A stretch of DNA of 64,000 nucleotides from Rhodanobacter sp. OK091 (GTDB taxonomy: Bacteria > Pseudomonadota > Gammaproteobacteria > Xanthomonadales > Rhodanobacteraceae), in NCBI RefSeq assembly GCF_900142825.1, contig NZ_FRCH01000002.1, positions 310,001 to 374,000 of the forward strand. Reading direction: 5' to 3'. Positions within the stretch are counted from its first letter, which is position 1. Every line of letters begins with the position of its first letter. Positions 7,629-16,595 of this stretch are shown here, one piece after another. Both the position numbers and the translations under genes were made by a program. The notes under the pieces are model-generated. The model saw only the letters and a list, made by a program, of their open reading frames with translations, was not told the origin of the DNA and ran no database searches.

Positions 7629-9931
7629 GCGCGCAGCTCGCGCGTACGTTCCGCAGGGCCGGCCGGATCTGACCGTTCGGATGCCTCATCGCGACCGACC
7701 CGCAGCGCGTTCAGCACCACTACCAGCGAGCTCAGCGACATGCCGATGCCGGCCAGCCATGGCGGCACGAAACCAAACGCGGCAAACGGCACGGCGCACA
7801 GGTTGTACAGCAACGACCAGCGTCGGCTCTGCGCCATCACCCGCTGTACCTGGCGGGCGATCGCGCGGGCATCGATCAGACCGTCCAGACGTCCATCGAG
7901 CAACAACAGGTCGGCGTGCGCCTGCGCCAGTTCGGTGCCGGAGGTCAGCGCCGCGGAGACGTCGGCGCCGGCCAGCAGTGGCGCGTCGTTGCTGCCGTCG
8001 CCGACAGCCAGCGTGAGGTGGCCGTCGCGACGCGCAGCCTGCAGCCGTTGGAGCTTGTCGGCTGGCGACTGACGAGCATGCCAGTCGTCGATGCCGAGGC
8101 GGCTGGATAGAGCAGCTACGCGAGCCTCATCGTCGCCGCTGGCGATAGTCGGCATGATGCCGTCGGCGCGCAGCGCGTCGAGTACGCGGCGAGCATCGGC
8201 GCGAGGTTGTTCGTCCAGATGGAACGCTGCGATGGCGCCTTGCGCGTCGGCCAGCAGCAGCGCGCCTGCCGTGTTGTCCGGCAGGGACTGGCCACTGGGA
8301 GCGAGTGCGAAATCGGCACGACCCAGGCGCAGCGAGCGACCATCGACTTCGCCGCTGATGCCGGCACCGGCGCTGACCTGCACCGACTGCGCACGCAACG
8401 GCAGTGCATGCTGGCGGGCGGCATCGGCGAGGGCGCGGGCCAGCGGATGCGAGCTTTCGTGGGCCAGTGCGGCAGCCAGCTGCAGCACGCGGTCGGGCGT
8501 GTCGCCGCGCAGGGGTTCGACGGCGCGTCGGTCCAGCTGCGGCACGCTGAGCGTGCCGGTCTTGTCGAACAGCGCGTAGTCGACCTGCGCCAGCGTGGCC
8601 AGTGCGGCACCGTCGGTGACCAGCACGCCGCGACCGGCCAGCACGCCGAGCGCGCGGGTCAGCGTGGCCGGACGGGTCAGCGCGAACGCGCAGGGGCAGG
8701 CCACCACCAGCACCGCCACCGCCGCCTCGAACGCGCGCGCGGGATCGACCAGCAGCCAGCCCAAGGCGGTGAGCGCCGTCAGCAGCAATACGCGACCGAC
8801 GAATCGGCCGATTTCGCGATCGCTGCCGCCGAGCAGGTTGCGGGCCTGTCGGGCACGCGTGGCCAGCGCGCCCAGGCGCGCCACGGTGGTGGATGCGCCG
8901 CCATGCTCCACGCGCAGCTCGGCCGGACCGGACAGCAGCACGCTGCCGGCGATCAGCCGCTCACCACGTACGCGGCTTAGCGGGCGGGATTCGCCAGACA
9001 GCAGCGCCTCGTCCACTTGCACGCGCGCGCTTTCCAGCACGCCGTCCGCAGGCACGGTGCCGCCCTCGGCGATATGCACCAGGTCGCCGGGCAGCAAGCC
9101 GATCGCGGCGACCGTTTCCAGCTCGCCGTCGGCGCGTCGGCGTTCGGCCAGCAGGGGCGACGCATCGATCACCGCGTCGCCCAGCGCACCGCTGCGATGG
9201 CGCGAGCGCAGTTCCAGATAGCGACCGCCGAGCAACAGGAACACGAACATGCTCACCGAATCGAAATAGATCTCGCCGCTGCCGCGCAGCGTGTTGAACA
9301 CGCTGGCGAGAAACACCAGCGCCACCGCCAGCGCCACCGGCAGGTTGATCCCAAGCCGGCGTTCGCGCAGTTCGCGCACGGCGCCGGCGAAAAATGGCTG
9401 TGCCGAGTAGAACACCACGGGCACGGTGGTGATCAAGCCGAGCCAGCGGAACAGGTTGCGCGTGCTGAAGTCGACGAAATCGACCACGCCGATATAGATC
9501 ACGAACGCGTACGTCATCACCTGCATCGCGCACATGCCGGCGACCAGCAGCCGCTTCAGCGCGTCGTGTTGTTCGTGCGAGCGGGCATCGTCGATGCTGT
9601 CGTGCTGCAGTGGCTGCGCCGGGCAGTGCGCGGCGGCGAAGTTGTCCAGCAGGCTCGGCAGCGACGTGCGCTGCGTATCCCACACCACCCGCACGCGCCG
9701 GGCCGGGCGATCGATGGCGACACGCCTCACGCCGGGCAGGGCGCGAATCCGCTGCTCCAGCCACAGCAGCTGACGCGGGTCATGCAGCGATTCGACGCGC
9801 AAGGCGATCTCGCTGCATCCGTCGCGGCGGCTGCGCAATACCTGCGCCGCGAGTTGTGGATGGCCCCATGCCGCATAGGTGCCGGCCGCATAGGTGCCAG
9901 CGGCATAGGTGCTGGCCGCGTAGATGCTCAT
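7625..9931 (-). CDS. ccoI: Copper-transporting P1B-type ATPase for cbb3 oxidase assembly (CcoI/FixI)
   Basis: A 768-residue P-type ATPase that moves copper for CuB insertion into cbb3 oxidase. Diagnostic motifs are present: the membrane site 'ACPCAFALTRPATL', the phosphorylation site 'DKTGTL' and the hinge 'GDGSNDAPLL'. I start at the ATG at 9931, which overlaps the preceding stop (ATGA). The N terminus is odd. It is a short tandem repeat of Ala-Ala-Gly/Ser-Thr-Tyr (residues 3-20), and the region where CcoI normally has a CxxC and a metal-binding HMA site reads 'ESLHDPRQLLWLEQRI', with no CxxC. The ATPase core looks intact, so function is likely retained. Confidence 0.9.
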   Translation of the reverse strand: MSIYAASTYAAGTYAAGTYAAWGHPQLAAQVLRSRRDGCSEIALRVESLHDPRQLLWLEQRIRALPGVRRVAIDRPARRVRVVWDTQRTSLPSLLDNFAAAHCPAQPLQHDSIDDARSHEQHDALKRLLVAGMCAMQVMTYAFVIYIGVVDFVDFSTRNLFRWLGLITTVPVVFYSAQPFFAGAVRELRERRLGINLPVALAVALVFLASVFNTLRGSGEIYFDSVSMFVFLLLGGRYLELRSRHRSGALGDAVIDASPLLAERRRADGELETVAAIGLLPGDLVHIAEGGTVPADGVLESARVQVDEALLSGESRPLSRVRGERLIAGSVLLSGPAELRVEHGGASTTVARLGALATRARQARNLLGGSDREIGRFVGRVLLLTALTALGWLLVDPARAFEAAVAVLVVACPCAFALTRPATLTRALGVLAGRGVLVTDGAALATLAQVDYALFDKTGTLSVPQLDRRAVEPLRGDTPDRVLQLAAALAHESSHPLARALADAARQHALPLRAQSVQVSAGAGISGEVDGRSLRLGRADFALAPSGQSLPDNTAGALLLADAQGAIAAFHLDEQPRADARRVLDALRADGIMPTIASGDDEARVAALSSRLGIDDWHARQSPADKLQRLQAARRDGHLTLAVGDGSNDAPLLAGADVSAALTSGTELAQAHADLLLLDGRLDGLIDARAIARQVQRVMAQSRRWSLLYNLCAVPFAAFGFVPPWLAGIGMSLSSLVVVLNALRVGRDEASERSDPAGPAERTRELRA
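9871..9930. repeat. 15-bp tandem repeat, four copies, at the 5' end of ccoI
   Basis: Four in-phase 15-bp units lie at 9871-9885, 9886-9900, 9901-9915 and 9916-9930, differing by one to four bases. The last unit contains the ccoI start codon. They encode a repeating Tyr-Ala-Ala-Gly/Ser-Thr peptide. Copy-number change would lengthen or shorten the ATPase N terminus in steps of five residues without changing frame. Confidence 0.85.
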
Positions 9932-10158
9932 CGTGGCGGGTCGGCTGGAGGGCGCTGCGGACTGCTGTGTGCGCCGACCGGAACGCCGAAGACCGTATGC
10001 GAGGTATCCAGCGGCGTGTCGGCGTGGCGCACACCGAGCACGATCAACCACACGCAACCGGCCATCGACGCGAAGAAGACCGCGATGCCCAGCCACAGCA
10101 CCGGCTGGCGATACCAGGCCGATGCGGTGCGGGCGGCGATGTCATTGGCTGCTGGCAT
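9928..10158 (-). CDS. Short FixH-like membrane protein
   Basis: A 76-residue protein with one membrane helix after 'WYRQPVLWLGI', matching the N-terminal anchor of FixH/CcoH, which associates with cbb3 oxidase during assembly. FixH is usually about 150-170 residues with a periplasmic domain; here only ~35 residues follow the helix, ending in a proline-rich tail. I start at the ATG at 10158, which overlaps the end of ccoP by 17 bp; an in-frame ATG at 10194 is also possible. Its position between ccoP and ccoI is the classic fixH position. It may be a truncated or lineage-specific compact form. Confidence 0.6.
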   Translation of the reverse strand: MPAANDIAARTASAWYRQPVLWLGIAVFFASMAGCVWLIVLGVRHADTPLDTSHTVFGVPVGAHSSPQRPPADPPR

Positions 10159-11050
10159 CGGCCGGATGCGACAGGTGATAGACATAAGCGGCAACGATGC
10201 GGATCTGGTCTTCGGTCAGCCGCGGGCTCCACACCGGCATATGGCCTTGGCGACCGTCGTGAATGGTCTTGCGGATATCCGCCACGGTGCCGCCATGCAA
10301 CCAGATGTGATCGGTGAGGTTCGGCGCGCCGACCGCTTGGTTGCCCTTGCCGTCGGCGCCGTGGCAGGCCGCGCAGGTGGCGAACAATGGCTTGCCGGCA
10401 GCGGCCTTGGCCTCGTCGTGCGGCGAGCCGGACAGGCTCAGCACGTACTGCACAAGGTTGTCGACGTTGTCTTCGCCCAGGCTGGCCCACGGGGGCATCA
10501 CGCCGGCACGGCCGTCGTGGATCGACGTGACGATGTCCTTGCCGCTGCCGCCATATAGCCAGTCGTTGTCGGTGAGATCGGGTGCGCCGAGCACCATATT
10601 GCCCTTGCCGCTGCGCTGATGGCAGGCGGCACAGCTGTCCTGGAACAGGACCTTGCCCATCTGCAGGGCTTGCGGATCGGCGGCCAGTTGCTCGACCGGA
10701 TACAGCCGAAAGCGCGCCATCAACGGATCGAGCTTCTCCTCGTTCGCGGCGACCGCCTTGGCCAGTTCGCCGTGCGAAGTCCAGCCCAGCGCACCTTTGT
10801 GATTGCCGAAGCCGGGAAACAGATACAGATAGAAGAACGCGATCACGAACATGCTGGCCGAGAACAGCAGCCACCAGAGCGGCAGCTTGCGCACACCCTC
10901 CCGCAGCACGCCGTGGGCCCACACGTGGCCGCTGGTACCGTCGGGCAAGGTGGGGATTTTCGCGCGCGGTCCCCACAGGAACAGGAACAACGTGATGCCC
11001 ATATTGAGCACCACCAGGAACATCACCCATAACGACCACCCGCTGCTCAT
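10142..11050 (-). CDS. ccoP: cbb3-type cytochrome c oxidase subunit III (dihaem)
   Basis: A 302-residue dihaem c-type subunit that passes electrons to CcoO/CcoN. There are two membrane helices near residues 5-27 and 57-80 (the second in 'LWWLLFSASMFVIAFFYLYL', followed by 'FPGFGN'). Two cytochrome c domains follow, each with a 'CAACH' haem site and a distal Met region ('VMPPW' and 'HMPVW'). The two-helix N terminus is the long CcoP form. The start at 11050 is four bases inside the end of ccoQ (ATGA), indicating translational coupling. Confidence 0.95.
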   Translation of the reverse strand: MSSGWSLWVMFLVVLNMGITLFLFLWGPRAKIPTLPDGTSGHVWAHGVLREGVRKLPLWWLLFSASMFVIAFFYLYLFPGFGNHKGALGWTSHGELAKAVAANEEKLDPLMARFRLYPVEQLAADPQALQMGKVLFQDSCAACHQRSGKGNMVLGAPDLTDNDWLYGGSGKDIVTSIHDGRAGVMPPWASLGEDNVDNLVQYVLSLSGSPHDEAKAAAGKPLFATCAACHGADGKGNQAVGAPNLTDHIWLHGGTVADIRKTIHDGRQGHMPVWSPRLTEDQIRIVAAYVYHLSHPADASSQ

Positions 11051-11235
11051 GGGCGATTCTCCTTCGTGTCTACTTCCGTATCGAACTCGTCTTCCAGCGG
11101 CAGCCGCGCCATGCGGTTGAAGGCGGGCTTGTGCCGTTTGCGCCACGCCCAGATCCAGATACCGATGAAGCTGAACATCATCAGCAGGATGAATCCACCG
11201 GCGATGTAACCCCAGATCGGATTCATCGGCGTCAT
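11047..11235 (-). CDS. ccoQ: cbb3-type oxidase subunit IV (CcoQ)
   Basis: A 62-residue small membrane protein with one helix ('IAGGFILLMMFSFIGIWIWA') followed by the basic 'WRKRHKPAFNRMARLPLEDE' segment typical of CcoQ. CcoQ stabilises the interaction of CcoP with the core of the oxidase. The ATG at 11235 overlaps the ccoO stop (ATGA), which favours it over the internal ATG at 11226. It lies between ccoO and ccoP in the standard gene order. Confidence 0.9.
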   Translation of the reverse strand: MTPMNPIWGYIAGGFILLMMFSFIGIWIWAWRKRHKPAFNRMARLPLEDEFDTEVDTKENRP

Positions 11236-11906
11236 GGCGCGCCTCCGGTGCCGGCCGGGGCATCGTCCGGAGTGGTAGGCGTGCCGGCTGTCGCAGTGGG
11301 TTCGTTGCGGATGCCCAGGCCTTGCAGGTAGGCGATCAGTGCGTCCATTTCCGTCTTGCCTGCCAACGCGGCGGGCGCTGCGGCGATATCGGCGTCTGTA
11401 TACGGATCGCCCAGCCGGCGCAGCGTGCGCATGCGCGCCTGCACATCGGCGGCGTCGATCGTGTCGTGCGCCAGCCAGGGATAGCCGGGCATGTTCGATT
11501 GCGGCGCGACCTGGCGCGGATTCATCAGATGCATGCGATGCCAGTCGTCGGAGTACTTGCCGCCGACGCGGGCAAGATCCGGCCCGGTGCGCTTGGAGCC
11601 CCACTGGAACGGGCGGTCGTAGACCGATTCGGCGGTGGTCGAGAAGTGACCGTAGCGCTGGGTCTCGAAACGCAGTGCGCGAATCATCTGCGAGTGGCAC
11701 AGGTAGCAGCCCTCGCGCACATAGACGTCCTTGCCGATCAGCCGCAACGGATCGTAGGGATGCACGCCTGGCGGCGCCTTCAGCGAATGCGCTTCCATGA
11801 ACAGCGGGGTGATCTCGGCCAGCCCGCCCAGCGAGACCATGACCGCGATCAGGATGCCGAGCAGGCCGGCGTGTTTCTCGATCGCTTCGAAATGCTTGTA
11901 GGCCAT
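11232..11906 (-). CDS. ccoO: cbb3-type cytochrome c oxidase subunit II (monohaem)
   Basis: A 224-residue membrane-anchored monohaem cytochrome c. An N-terminal anchor ('GLLGILIAVMVSLGGLAE') is followed by the family core with the haem site 'CYLCH' at about residue 67 and 'SKRTGPDLARVGGKYSD'; a distal Met lies in 'SNMPGYPWL'. It relays electrons from CcoP to the CcoN binuclear centre. The final ~25 residues are a Pro/Thr/Ala/Gly-rich tail. It lies 10 bp downstream of ccoN. Confidence 0.95.
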   Translation of the reverse strand: MAYKHFEAIEKHAGLLGILIAVMVSLGGLAEITPLFMEAHSLKAPPGVHPYDPLRLIGKDVYVREGCYLCHSQMIRALRFETQRYGHFSTTAESVYDRPFQWGSKRTGPDLARVGGKYSDDWHRMHLMNPRQVAPQSNMPGYPWLAHDTIDAADVQARMRTLRRLGDPYTDADIAAAPAALAGKTEMDALIAYLQGLGIRNEPTATAGTPTTPDDAPAGTGGAP

Positions 11907-11916
11907 GATGTCGTCC

Positions 11917-13383
11917 TTAACCGGCGGCGGGCAGCGGAGCGGGTACCTGATGCGGTACCGGTTCCGGGATCGGCACGGGAATCGGCTTGATCAGCCGCGC
12001 CCGCGCATCCGCCGCGGTGTACCAGAGGTTCCACGCCATCACCCACATGCCCGAGAGGATGCACACGCCGCCCAGCCAGCGGATCAGGTACATCGGCTTG
12101 ATCGCGATCAGGCTGTCGAGGAAGCCGTAGGTGAGCGCGCCGTCGGGCTGGGTGGCGCGCCACATCAGACCCTCGGTGACGCCGGCGGTCCACATCGAAC
12201 CCACATAGAGCAGGGTGCCCGCCATGTGCAGCCAGAAATGCCACTCCATCGCCATGCGCGAGTACATTTCCGGGCGGCCCAGCGCGCGCGGCGCCATGGC
12301 GTACAGCGAGCCGATGGTGATCATCGCGACCCAGCCTAGCGAGCCGGAATGCACGTGGGCGATCGTCCAGTCGGTGTAGTGCGACAGTGAGTTCACCGTC
12401 TTCACCGCCATCATCGAGCCTTCGAAGGTGGCTGCCGCGTAGAACACCAGCGACATCACCATGAACTTGGCGGCCGGATCGATCTTGAGCCGCCACCACG
12501 AGCCGTTGAAGGTGAGCAGACCGTTCGCCGCCGAGCCCAGGCTGGGCATCAGCAACACCAGCGAGAAGGCCATGCCGACCGACTGCACCCAGTCCGGCAG
12601 TGCGGTGTACATCAGGTGGTGCGCGCCGGCCCACATGTAGACCGAAATCAGCGCCCAGAAATTGACTATCGAGAAGCGGTAGCTCCACAGCGGCTGCTGC
12701 GCCTGCCGCGGCACGAAGTAATACATCATGCCGAGGAAGCCGGCGGTGAGAAAGAACGCCACCGCGTTGTGGCCGTACCACCATTCCACCATCGCATCGA
12801 CCACACCCGAATAAATCGGGTACGACTTCGTCCACGACACTGGCAGCGACAAGTGATTGACGATGTGCAGCAGGCCCACGGCGATGATGAATGCGCCGTA
12901 GTACCAGTTCGCCACGTAGATGTGCTTGATGCGCCGCCGCGCGAGGCTGGCGAAGAACACCGTGCCGAAGCTCACCCACACCACGGCGGTCAACAGGGCG
13001 ATCCACCATTCCGGCTCGGCGTATTCCTTGCTGGTAGTCAGGCCCAGCGGCATCGACACCATGGCCAGCACGCAGATCAGCTGCCAGCCCCAGAACGTGA
13101 AGCCGGCCAGCTTGCCCAGCGCCAGCCGCGCGTGGCCGGTGCGCTGCACGACGTAATAGCAGGTGCCCATCAGCGCCGAGCCGCCGAACGCGAAGATCAC
13201 GCCGAACGTGTGATCGGGGCGCAGCCGGCTGAAGGTGATCCACGGCAGGTCGAAGTTGAGCGCGGGCCACATCAGCTCGGCGGCGATGTACACGCCGACC
13301 GACATGCCGATGATGCCCCAGACGGCCGCAGCCAGCAGGAACTGGCGGACGACCTTGTCGTTGTAGTACTCGGTATTCGGCAT
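11917..13383 (-). CDS. ccoN: cbb3-type cytochrome c oxidase subunit I
   Basis: A 488-residue catalytic subunit of the high-affinity haem-copper oxidase, with about twelve membrane helices. It holds the expected metal-site segments: '[19 protein letters not shown]' for a low-spin haem ligand, '[19 protein letters not shown]' with the cross-linked Tyr/His region of the CuB site, and '[18 protein letters not shown]' with the haem ligands. It reduces oxygen to water and pumps protons under low oxygen. It heads the ccoNOQP-fixH-ccoI-ccoS operon and has an ANR/FNR-type site 53-66 bp upstream of the start. Confidence 0.97.
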   Translation of the reverse strand: MPNTEYYNDKVVRQFLLAAAVWGIIGMSVGVYIAAELMWPALNFDLPWITFSRLRPDHTFGVIFAFGGSALMGTCYYVVQRTGHARLALGKLAGFTFWGWQLICVLAMVSMPLGLTTSKEYAEPEWWIALLTAVVWVSFGTVFFASLARRRIKHIYVANWYYGAFIIAVGLLHIVNHLSLPVSWTKSYPIYSGVVDAMVEWWYGHNAVAFFLTAGFLGMMYYFVPRQAQQPLWSYRFSIVNFWALISVYMWAGAHHLMYTALPDWVQSVGMAFSLVLLMPSLGSAANGLLTFNGSWWRLKIDPAAKFMVMSLVFYAAATFEGSMMAVKTVNSLSHYTDWTIAHVHSGSLGWVAMITIGSLYAMAPRALGRPEMYSRMAMEWHFWLHMAGTLLYVGSMWTAGVTEGLMWRATQPDGALTYGFLDSLIAIKPMYLIRWLGGVCILSGMWVMAWNLWYTAADARARLIKPIPVPIPEPVPHQVPAPLPAAG

Positions 13384-13435
13384 GCGGTTTTCCCAATCAA
13401 TCCCAGCATTATTGGTTCAAGCATGATGCGCCGCC

Positions 13436-13449
13436 TTGACTACGATCAA
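13436..13449 (-). promoter_or_regulatory. ANR/FNR box and class II promoter of ccoN
   Basis: On the minus strand the sequence reads TTGATCGTAGTCAA, one base off the TTGAT-N4-ATCAA consensus. Exactly 22 bases downstream is AATAAT (minus strand, 13413-13408), the position expected for a -10 box when the activator is centred near -41.5. A start of transcription near 13400 would leave a short leader before the ATG at 13383. This predicts induction of the oxidase at low oxygen by an ANR/FNR/FixK-type regulator. Confidence 0.8.
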
Positions 13450-13676
13450 TTCGCTGCGGCAATTCGCCCGGTCAGTGTCGCGTGCCCCGTCGCGTCACCG
13501 GGCATCGATGCTACCCCTCGCCGCCGCCCTGGCGCTGGTGGGGCAGGTCGGCGACGGTCGCTTCTCATCGGCTTTTGGACTGGAGCTGCGCCGATTTGCC
13601 ACAGGCGTGTAAGCTCGATCGGGTATCCTTGGCGGTGTCGTCGCGCACCGTCGCGACCTGTTTTCCGGTTGATTCC

Positions 13677-14936
13677 ATGAGTGAGCTTGCTTCGCAGAAA
13701 CCGCGCCCGGCCGAACCGGCGCTACGCCGGCCCAGCGTAGCCGTGCAGATCGGCAAGATACGCGTGGGCGGTGGTGCGCCGGTGGTGGTGCAGTCGATGA
13801 CCAACACCGACACCGAAGACCCGGCCAGCACCGCCAGGCAGATCGCCGAGCTGGCCCGTGCCGGCTCCGAACTGGTGCGCATCACGGTAAACACCCCGGC
13901 AGCAGCCGCCGCCGTGCCGCGCATTGCCGAGCGACTGGCGATGATGGGCGTGGACGTGCCGATCATCGGCGACTTCCATTACAACGGCCACCAGCTGCTG
14001 GAGCGCGAGCCGGCCTGCGCCGAGGCGCTGGCGAAGTACCGCATCAATCCCGGCAACGTGGGTTTCGGCAAGAAGAAAGACAGCCAGTTCGGCGCGATCA
14101 TCGAGATGGCGTTGCGCTACGGCAAGCCGGTACGCATAGGCGCGAACTGGGGATCGCTGGACCAGAGCATGGTCACCGCGCTGATGGACCAGAATGCGCA
14201 GCGCGCCGATCCCTGGGATGCCTCGCACGTGGCGCGCGAGGCGCTGATCCGCTCGGCGCTGGATTCGGCTGCGCTGGCCGAGAAGATCGGGCTGGCGCGC
14301 GATCGCATCATCCTGTCGTGCAAAGTCTCCGGTGTGCAGGAGCTGATCGCGGTATATCGCGACCTCGCCGCGCGCTGCGACTACGCCTTGCATCTGGGTC
14401 TCACCGAGGCGGGCATGGGTTCCAAGGGCATCACCGCATCCAGTGCCGCACTGGCGGTGCTGTTGCAGGAGGGCATCGGCGACACCATCCGCATCTCGCT
14501 CACGCCAGAGCCGGGCGCCTCGCGCACCGGCGAAGTGATCGTGGCGCAGGAACTGCTGCAGACCATGGGCCTGCGCTCGTTCACGCCGCTGGTCACCGCA
14601 TGCCCCGGTTGCGGCCGCACCACCAGCGAGTTCTTCCAGGAACTGGCGAAGACCGTGCAGGAACACGTGCGCGAGCAGATGCCCGTCTGGCGCATCAAGT
14701 ACGACGGCGTGGAGAACCTCACGCTGGCGGTGATGGGCTGCATCGTCAACGGGCCGGGCGAATCCAAACACGCCAATATCGGTATTTCGCTGCCCGGCAA
14801 TGGCGAGGCGCCGGCGGCGCCGGTATTCATCGACGGCGAGAAGGCGATGACCTTGCGTGGCGACAATATTGCCAATGAGTTTGTCGGCATCCTGGACGAT
14901 TACGTGGCGCGCAAGTACGCGGCGCGGGCCGGCTGA
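13677..14936 (+). CDS. ispG: 4-hydroxy-3-methylbut-2-en-1-yl diphosphate synthase (flavodoxin)
   Basis: A 419-residue [4Fe-4S] enzyme of the MEP isoprenoid pathway that converts MEcPP to HMBPP. The N-terminal barrel shows '[17 protein letters not shown]' and '[10 protein letters not shown]', and the C-terminal cluster domain has '[11 protein letters not shown]' and '[19 protein letters not shown]', giving the three cluster cysteines and the conserved Glu. I chose the ATG at 13677; the frame is open further upstream, but those residues are not conserved family sequence. Length is typical of the proteobacterial form. Confidence 0.97.
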   Translation: MSELASQKPRPAEPALRRPSVAVQIGKIRVGGGAPVVVQSMTNTDTEDPASTARQIAELARAGSELVRITVNTPAAAAAVPRIAERLAMMGVDVPIIGDFHYNGHQLLEREPACAEALAKYRINPGNVGFGKKKDSQFGAIIEMALRYGKPVRIGANWGSLDQSMVTALMDQNAQRADPWDASHVAREALIRSALDSAALAEKIGLARDRIILSCKVSGVQELIAVYRDLAARCDYALHLGLTEAGMGSKGITASSAALAVLLQEGIGDTIRISLTPEPGASRTGEVIVAQELLQTMGLRSFTPLVTACPGCGRTTSEFFQELAKTVQEHVREQMPVWRIKYDGVENLTLAVMGCIVNGPGESKHANIGISLPGNGEAPAAPVFIDGEKAMTLRGDNIANEFVGILDDYVARKYAARAG

Positions 14937-15041
14937 GGTTTCTGTCACACAGTCACGCCGGTCCGTGCTTCACACTGCCCCTTGCACGCAGGATGCCAGG
15001 CGCGCATGTCGTGCACGGGACGTTCCCGCCGGAGTCTTGTC

Positions 15042-15854
15042 TTGACGATCAGCCCCCAATTCCGCACGGCCTCTTCCTATGTGTTGCTGTCTGCGCTGTG
15101 GATCTGGTTTTCCGATCGCGCACTGAACGCGATGGCGCGTGGCCAGGCCCAGCTTACATTCCTGCAGAGCATCAAGGGCGGGCTGTTCGTGCTGGTCACC
15201 GGGGCGCTGCTGTATTGGATGATCGGCCGCGACCTGCGCCGCTTGCAGATGGCCAACCACACCTTGCGCGAAGGCCACAGTCAGGCGCTGCGCGTGCTGG
15301 TGTCGGCGATGGACATCCGCCACCGGGAAACCGGTGACCATTCCGACCGGGTGATGCGTATGTCCGCAGGCCTGGCCCAGCGGGCAGGCGTGCATGGCGA
15401 GGCGCTGCGTCATCTCACGTTCGGTGCCTTGTTGCATGACATCGGCAAGCTGGCGTTGCCGGATTCGATACTGATCAAGCCCGGCAAACTGGACGACGAA
15501 GAGATGGCGGTGATGCGCCAGCATCCGAAACTCGGCTACGAACTGTTGCAGCGTGTCGATTTTCTGCGCGAGGCCGGTGATATTCCGCACGCTCATCATG
15601 AGCGCTGGGATGGCGCCGGCTATCCGCAAGGTCTGCGCGGTGAAGAAATTCCGTTGGCGGCGCGGATCTTCAGCGTAGTCGATGTATGGGATGCGCTGAT
15701 CTCGGCGCGGGTCTACAAGCCGGCTTGGCCGGAACCCGACGTGCTGGATTATTTGCGCCAGGTCGCGGGCAGCCAGCTCGATCCGGATCTGGTGGCGCTG
15801 TTCCTGGATCACTACGACGACATCAAGGCGCTAGGCCGCGCTGCGGCCGACTGA
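15042..15854 (+). CDS. Membrane-anchored HD-GYP domain phosphodiesterase
   Basis: A ~270-residue protein with two N-terminal membrane helices (about residues 10-30 and 45-65) and an HD-GYP domain. The domain shows 'HSDRVMRMS', 'LLHDIGKLALPD', 'HHERWDGAGYPQGLRGEEIP' and 'ARIFSVVDVWDAL', so the metal-binding residues and the GYP loop are intact. HD-GYP proteins hydrolyse cyclic di-GMP; activity here is inferred from motifs. The start is uncertain. TTG at 15042 has GGAG seven bases upstream and gives a clean N terminus; ATG at 15006 is the alternative. There is no receiver domain, so input would come through the membrane segment. Confidence 0.8.
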   Translation: MTISPQFRTASSYVLLSALWIWFSDRALNAMARGQAQLTFLQSIKGGLFVLVTGALLYWMIGRDLRRLQMANHTLREGHSQALRVLVSAMDIRHRETGDHSDRVMRMSAGLAQRAGVHGEALRHLTFGALLHDIGKLALPDSILIKPGKLDDEEMAVMRQHPKLGYELLQRVDFLREAGDIPHAHHERWDGAGYPQGLRGEEIPLAARIFSVVDVWDALISARVYKPAWPEPDVLDYLRQVAGSQLDPDLVALFLDHYDDIKALGRAAAD

Positions 15855-15866
15855 AGCCGACGGCCG

Positions 15867-16595
15867 TCAATCGGACGCGCAAGGCTGAATCAAGCGTGGC
15901 GTGAACACGCTCCAGCTGCCGACGAGTCCGGCGCGCTGGCCGAGCTCGGCGACTTGTTGCAGAAACTGCACGCGCGGTATCTCGATCGCGCCAAGGCCCA
16001 GCGTATGTGCGTTGCTGACCTGCGCATCGATCAGCGGAAAATCCATGTCGTGCAGCAGCCGGGCAAGCGCGGCCAGCGCAAGCTTGGAGCCGCCGCTTTC
16101 GGCGCTGAACATCGATTCGCCGCAGAACAGCCGGCCGACCGCGACGCCGTAGATGCCGCCCACCAGCCGCTCGCCATCCCAGACTTCCACGCTGTGCGCG
16201 TGACCTTGCCGATGCAATTGCACATAGGCATCGATCATCGCCGGCACCAGCCAGGTGCCCGACTCGTTGGTGCGCGGCGCGGCGCAGGCGCGGATGACTG
16301 CGTCGAAAGAGTGATCGACGGTCAGCCGCCAATGCCGGCCGGCCAGCTGGCGGCGCAGGCTGCGGTTGATCCGCACCGCTTCGGTACGAAACACGCAACG
16401 CGGATCGGGCGACCACCACAGGATGGGTTCGCCCTCGCCGAACCATGGAAAGATGCCGTGGGTATAAGCGGCGAGCAGACGCTGTGGCGACAGATCGCCG
16501 CCGAACGCCAGCAAGCCGTTCGGCTCGGTCAGCGCGCCGCGAGGGTCGGGAAAGCGATCCCATGCGTCGGGACCCAGTAGCGGCAGGCGGATCAT
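15867..16595 (-). CDS. aat: Leucyl/phenylalanyl-tRNA--protein transferase
   Basis: A 242-residue enzyme that adds Leu or Phe to N-terminal Arg or Lys of proteins, marking them for ClpS/ClpAP degradation. The family signature 'PNGLLAFGGDLSPQRLLAAY' followed by 'HGIFPW' and 'PILWWSPDPRCVF' is present at residues 25-70, and 'GGIYGVAVGRLFCGESMFS' lies further on. Length is typical. The start overlaps the stop of the upstream acyltransferase-like gene (ATGA at 16592-16595), so they form an operon. Confidence 0.97.
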   Translation of the reverse strand: MIRLPLLGPDAWDRFPDPRGALTEPNGLLAFGGDLSPQRLLAAYTHGIFPWFGEGEPILWWSPDPRCVFRTEAVRINRSLRRQLAGRHWRLTVDHSFDAVIRACAAPRTNESGTWLVPAMIDAYVQLHRQGHAHSVEVWDGERLVGGIYGVAVGRLFCGESMFSAESGGSKLALAALARLLHDMDFPLIDAQVSNAHTLGLGAIEIPRVQFLQQVAELGQRAGLVGSWSVFTPRLIQPCASD

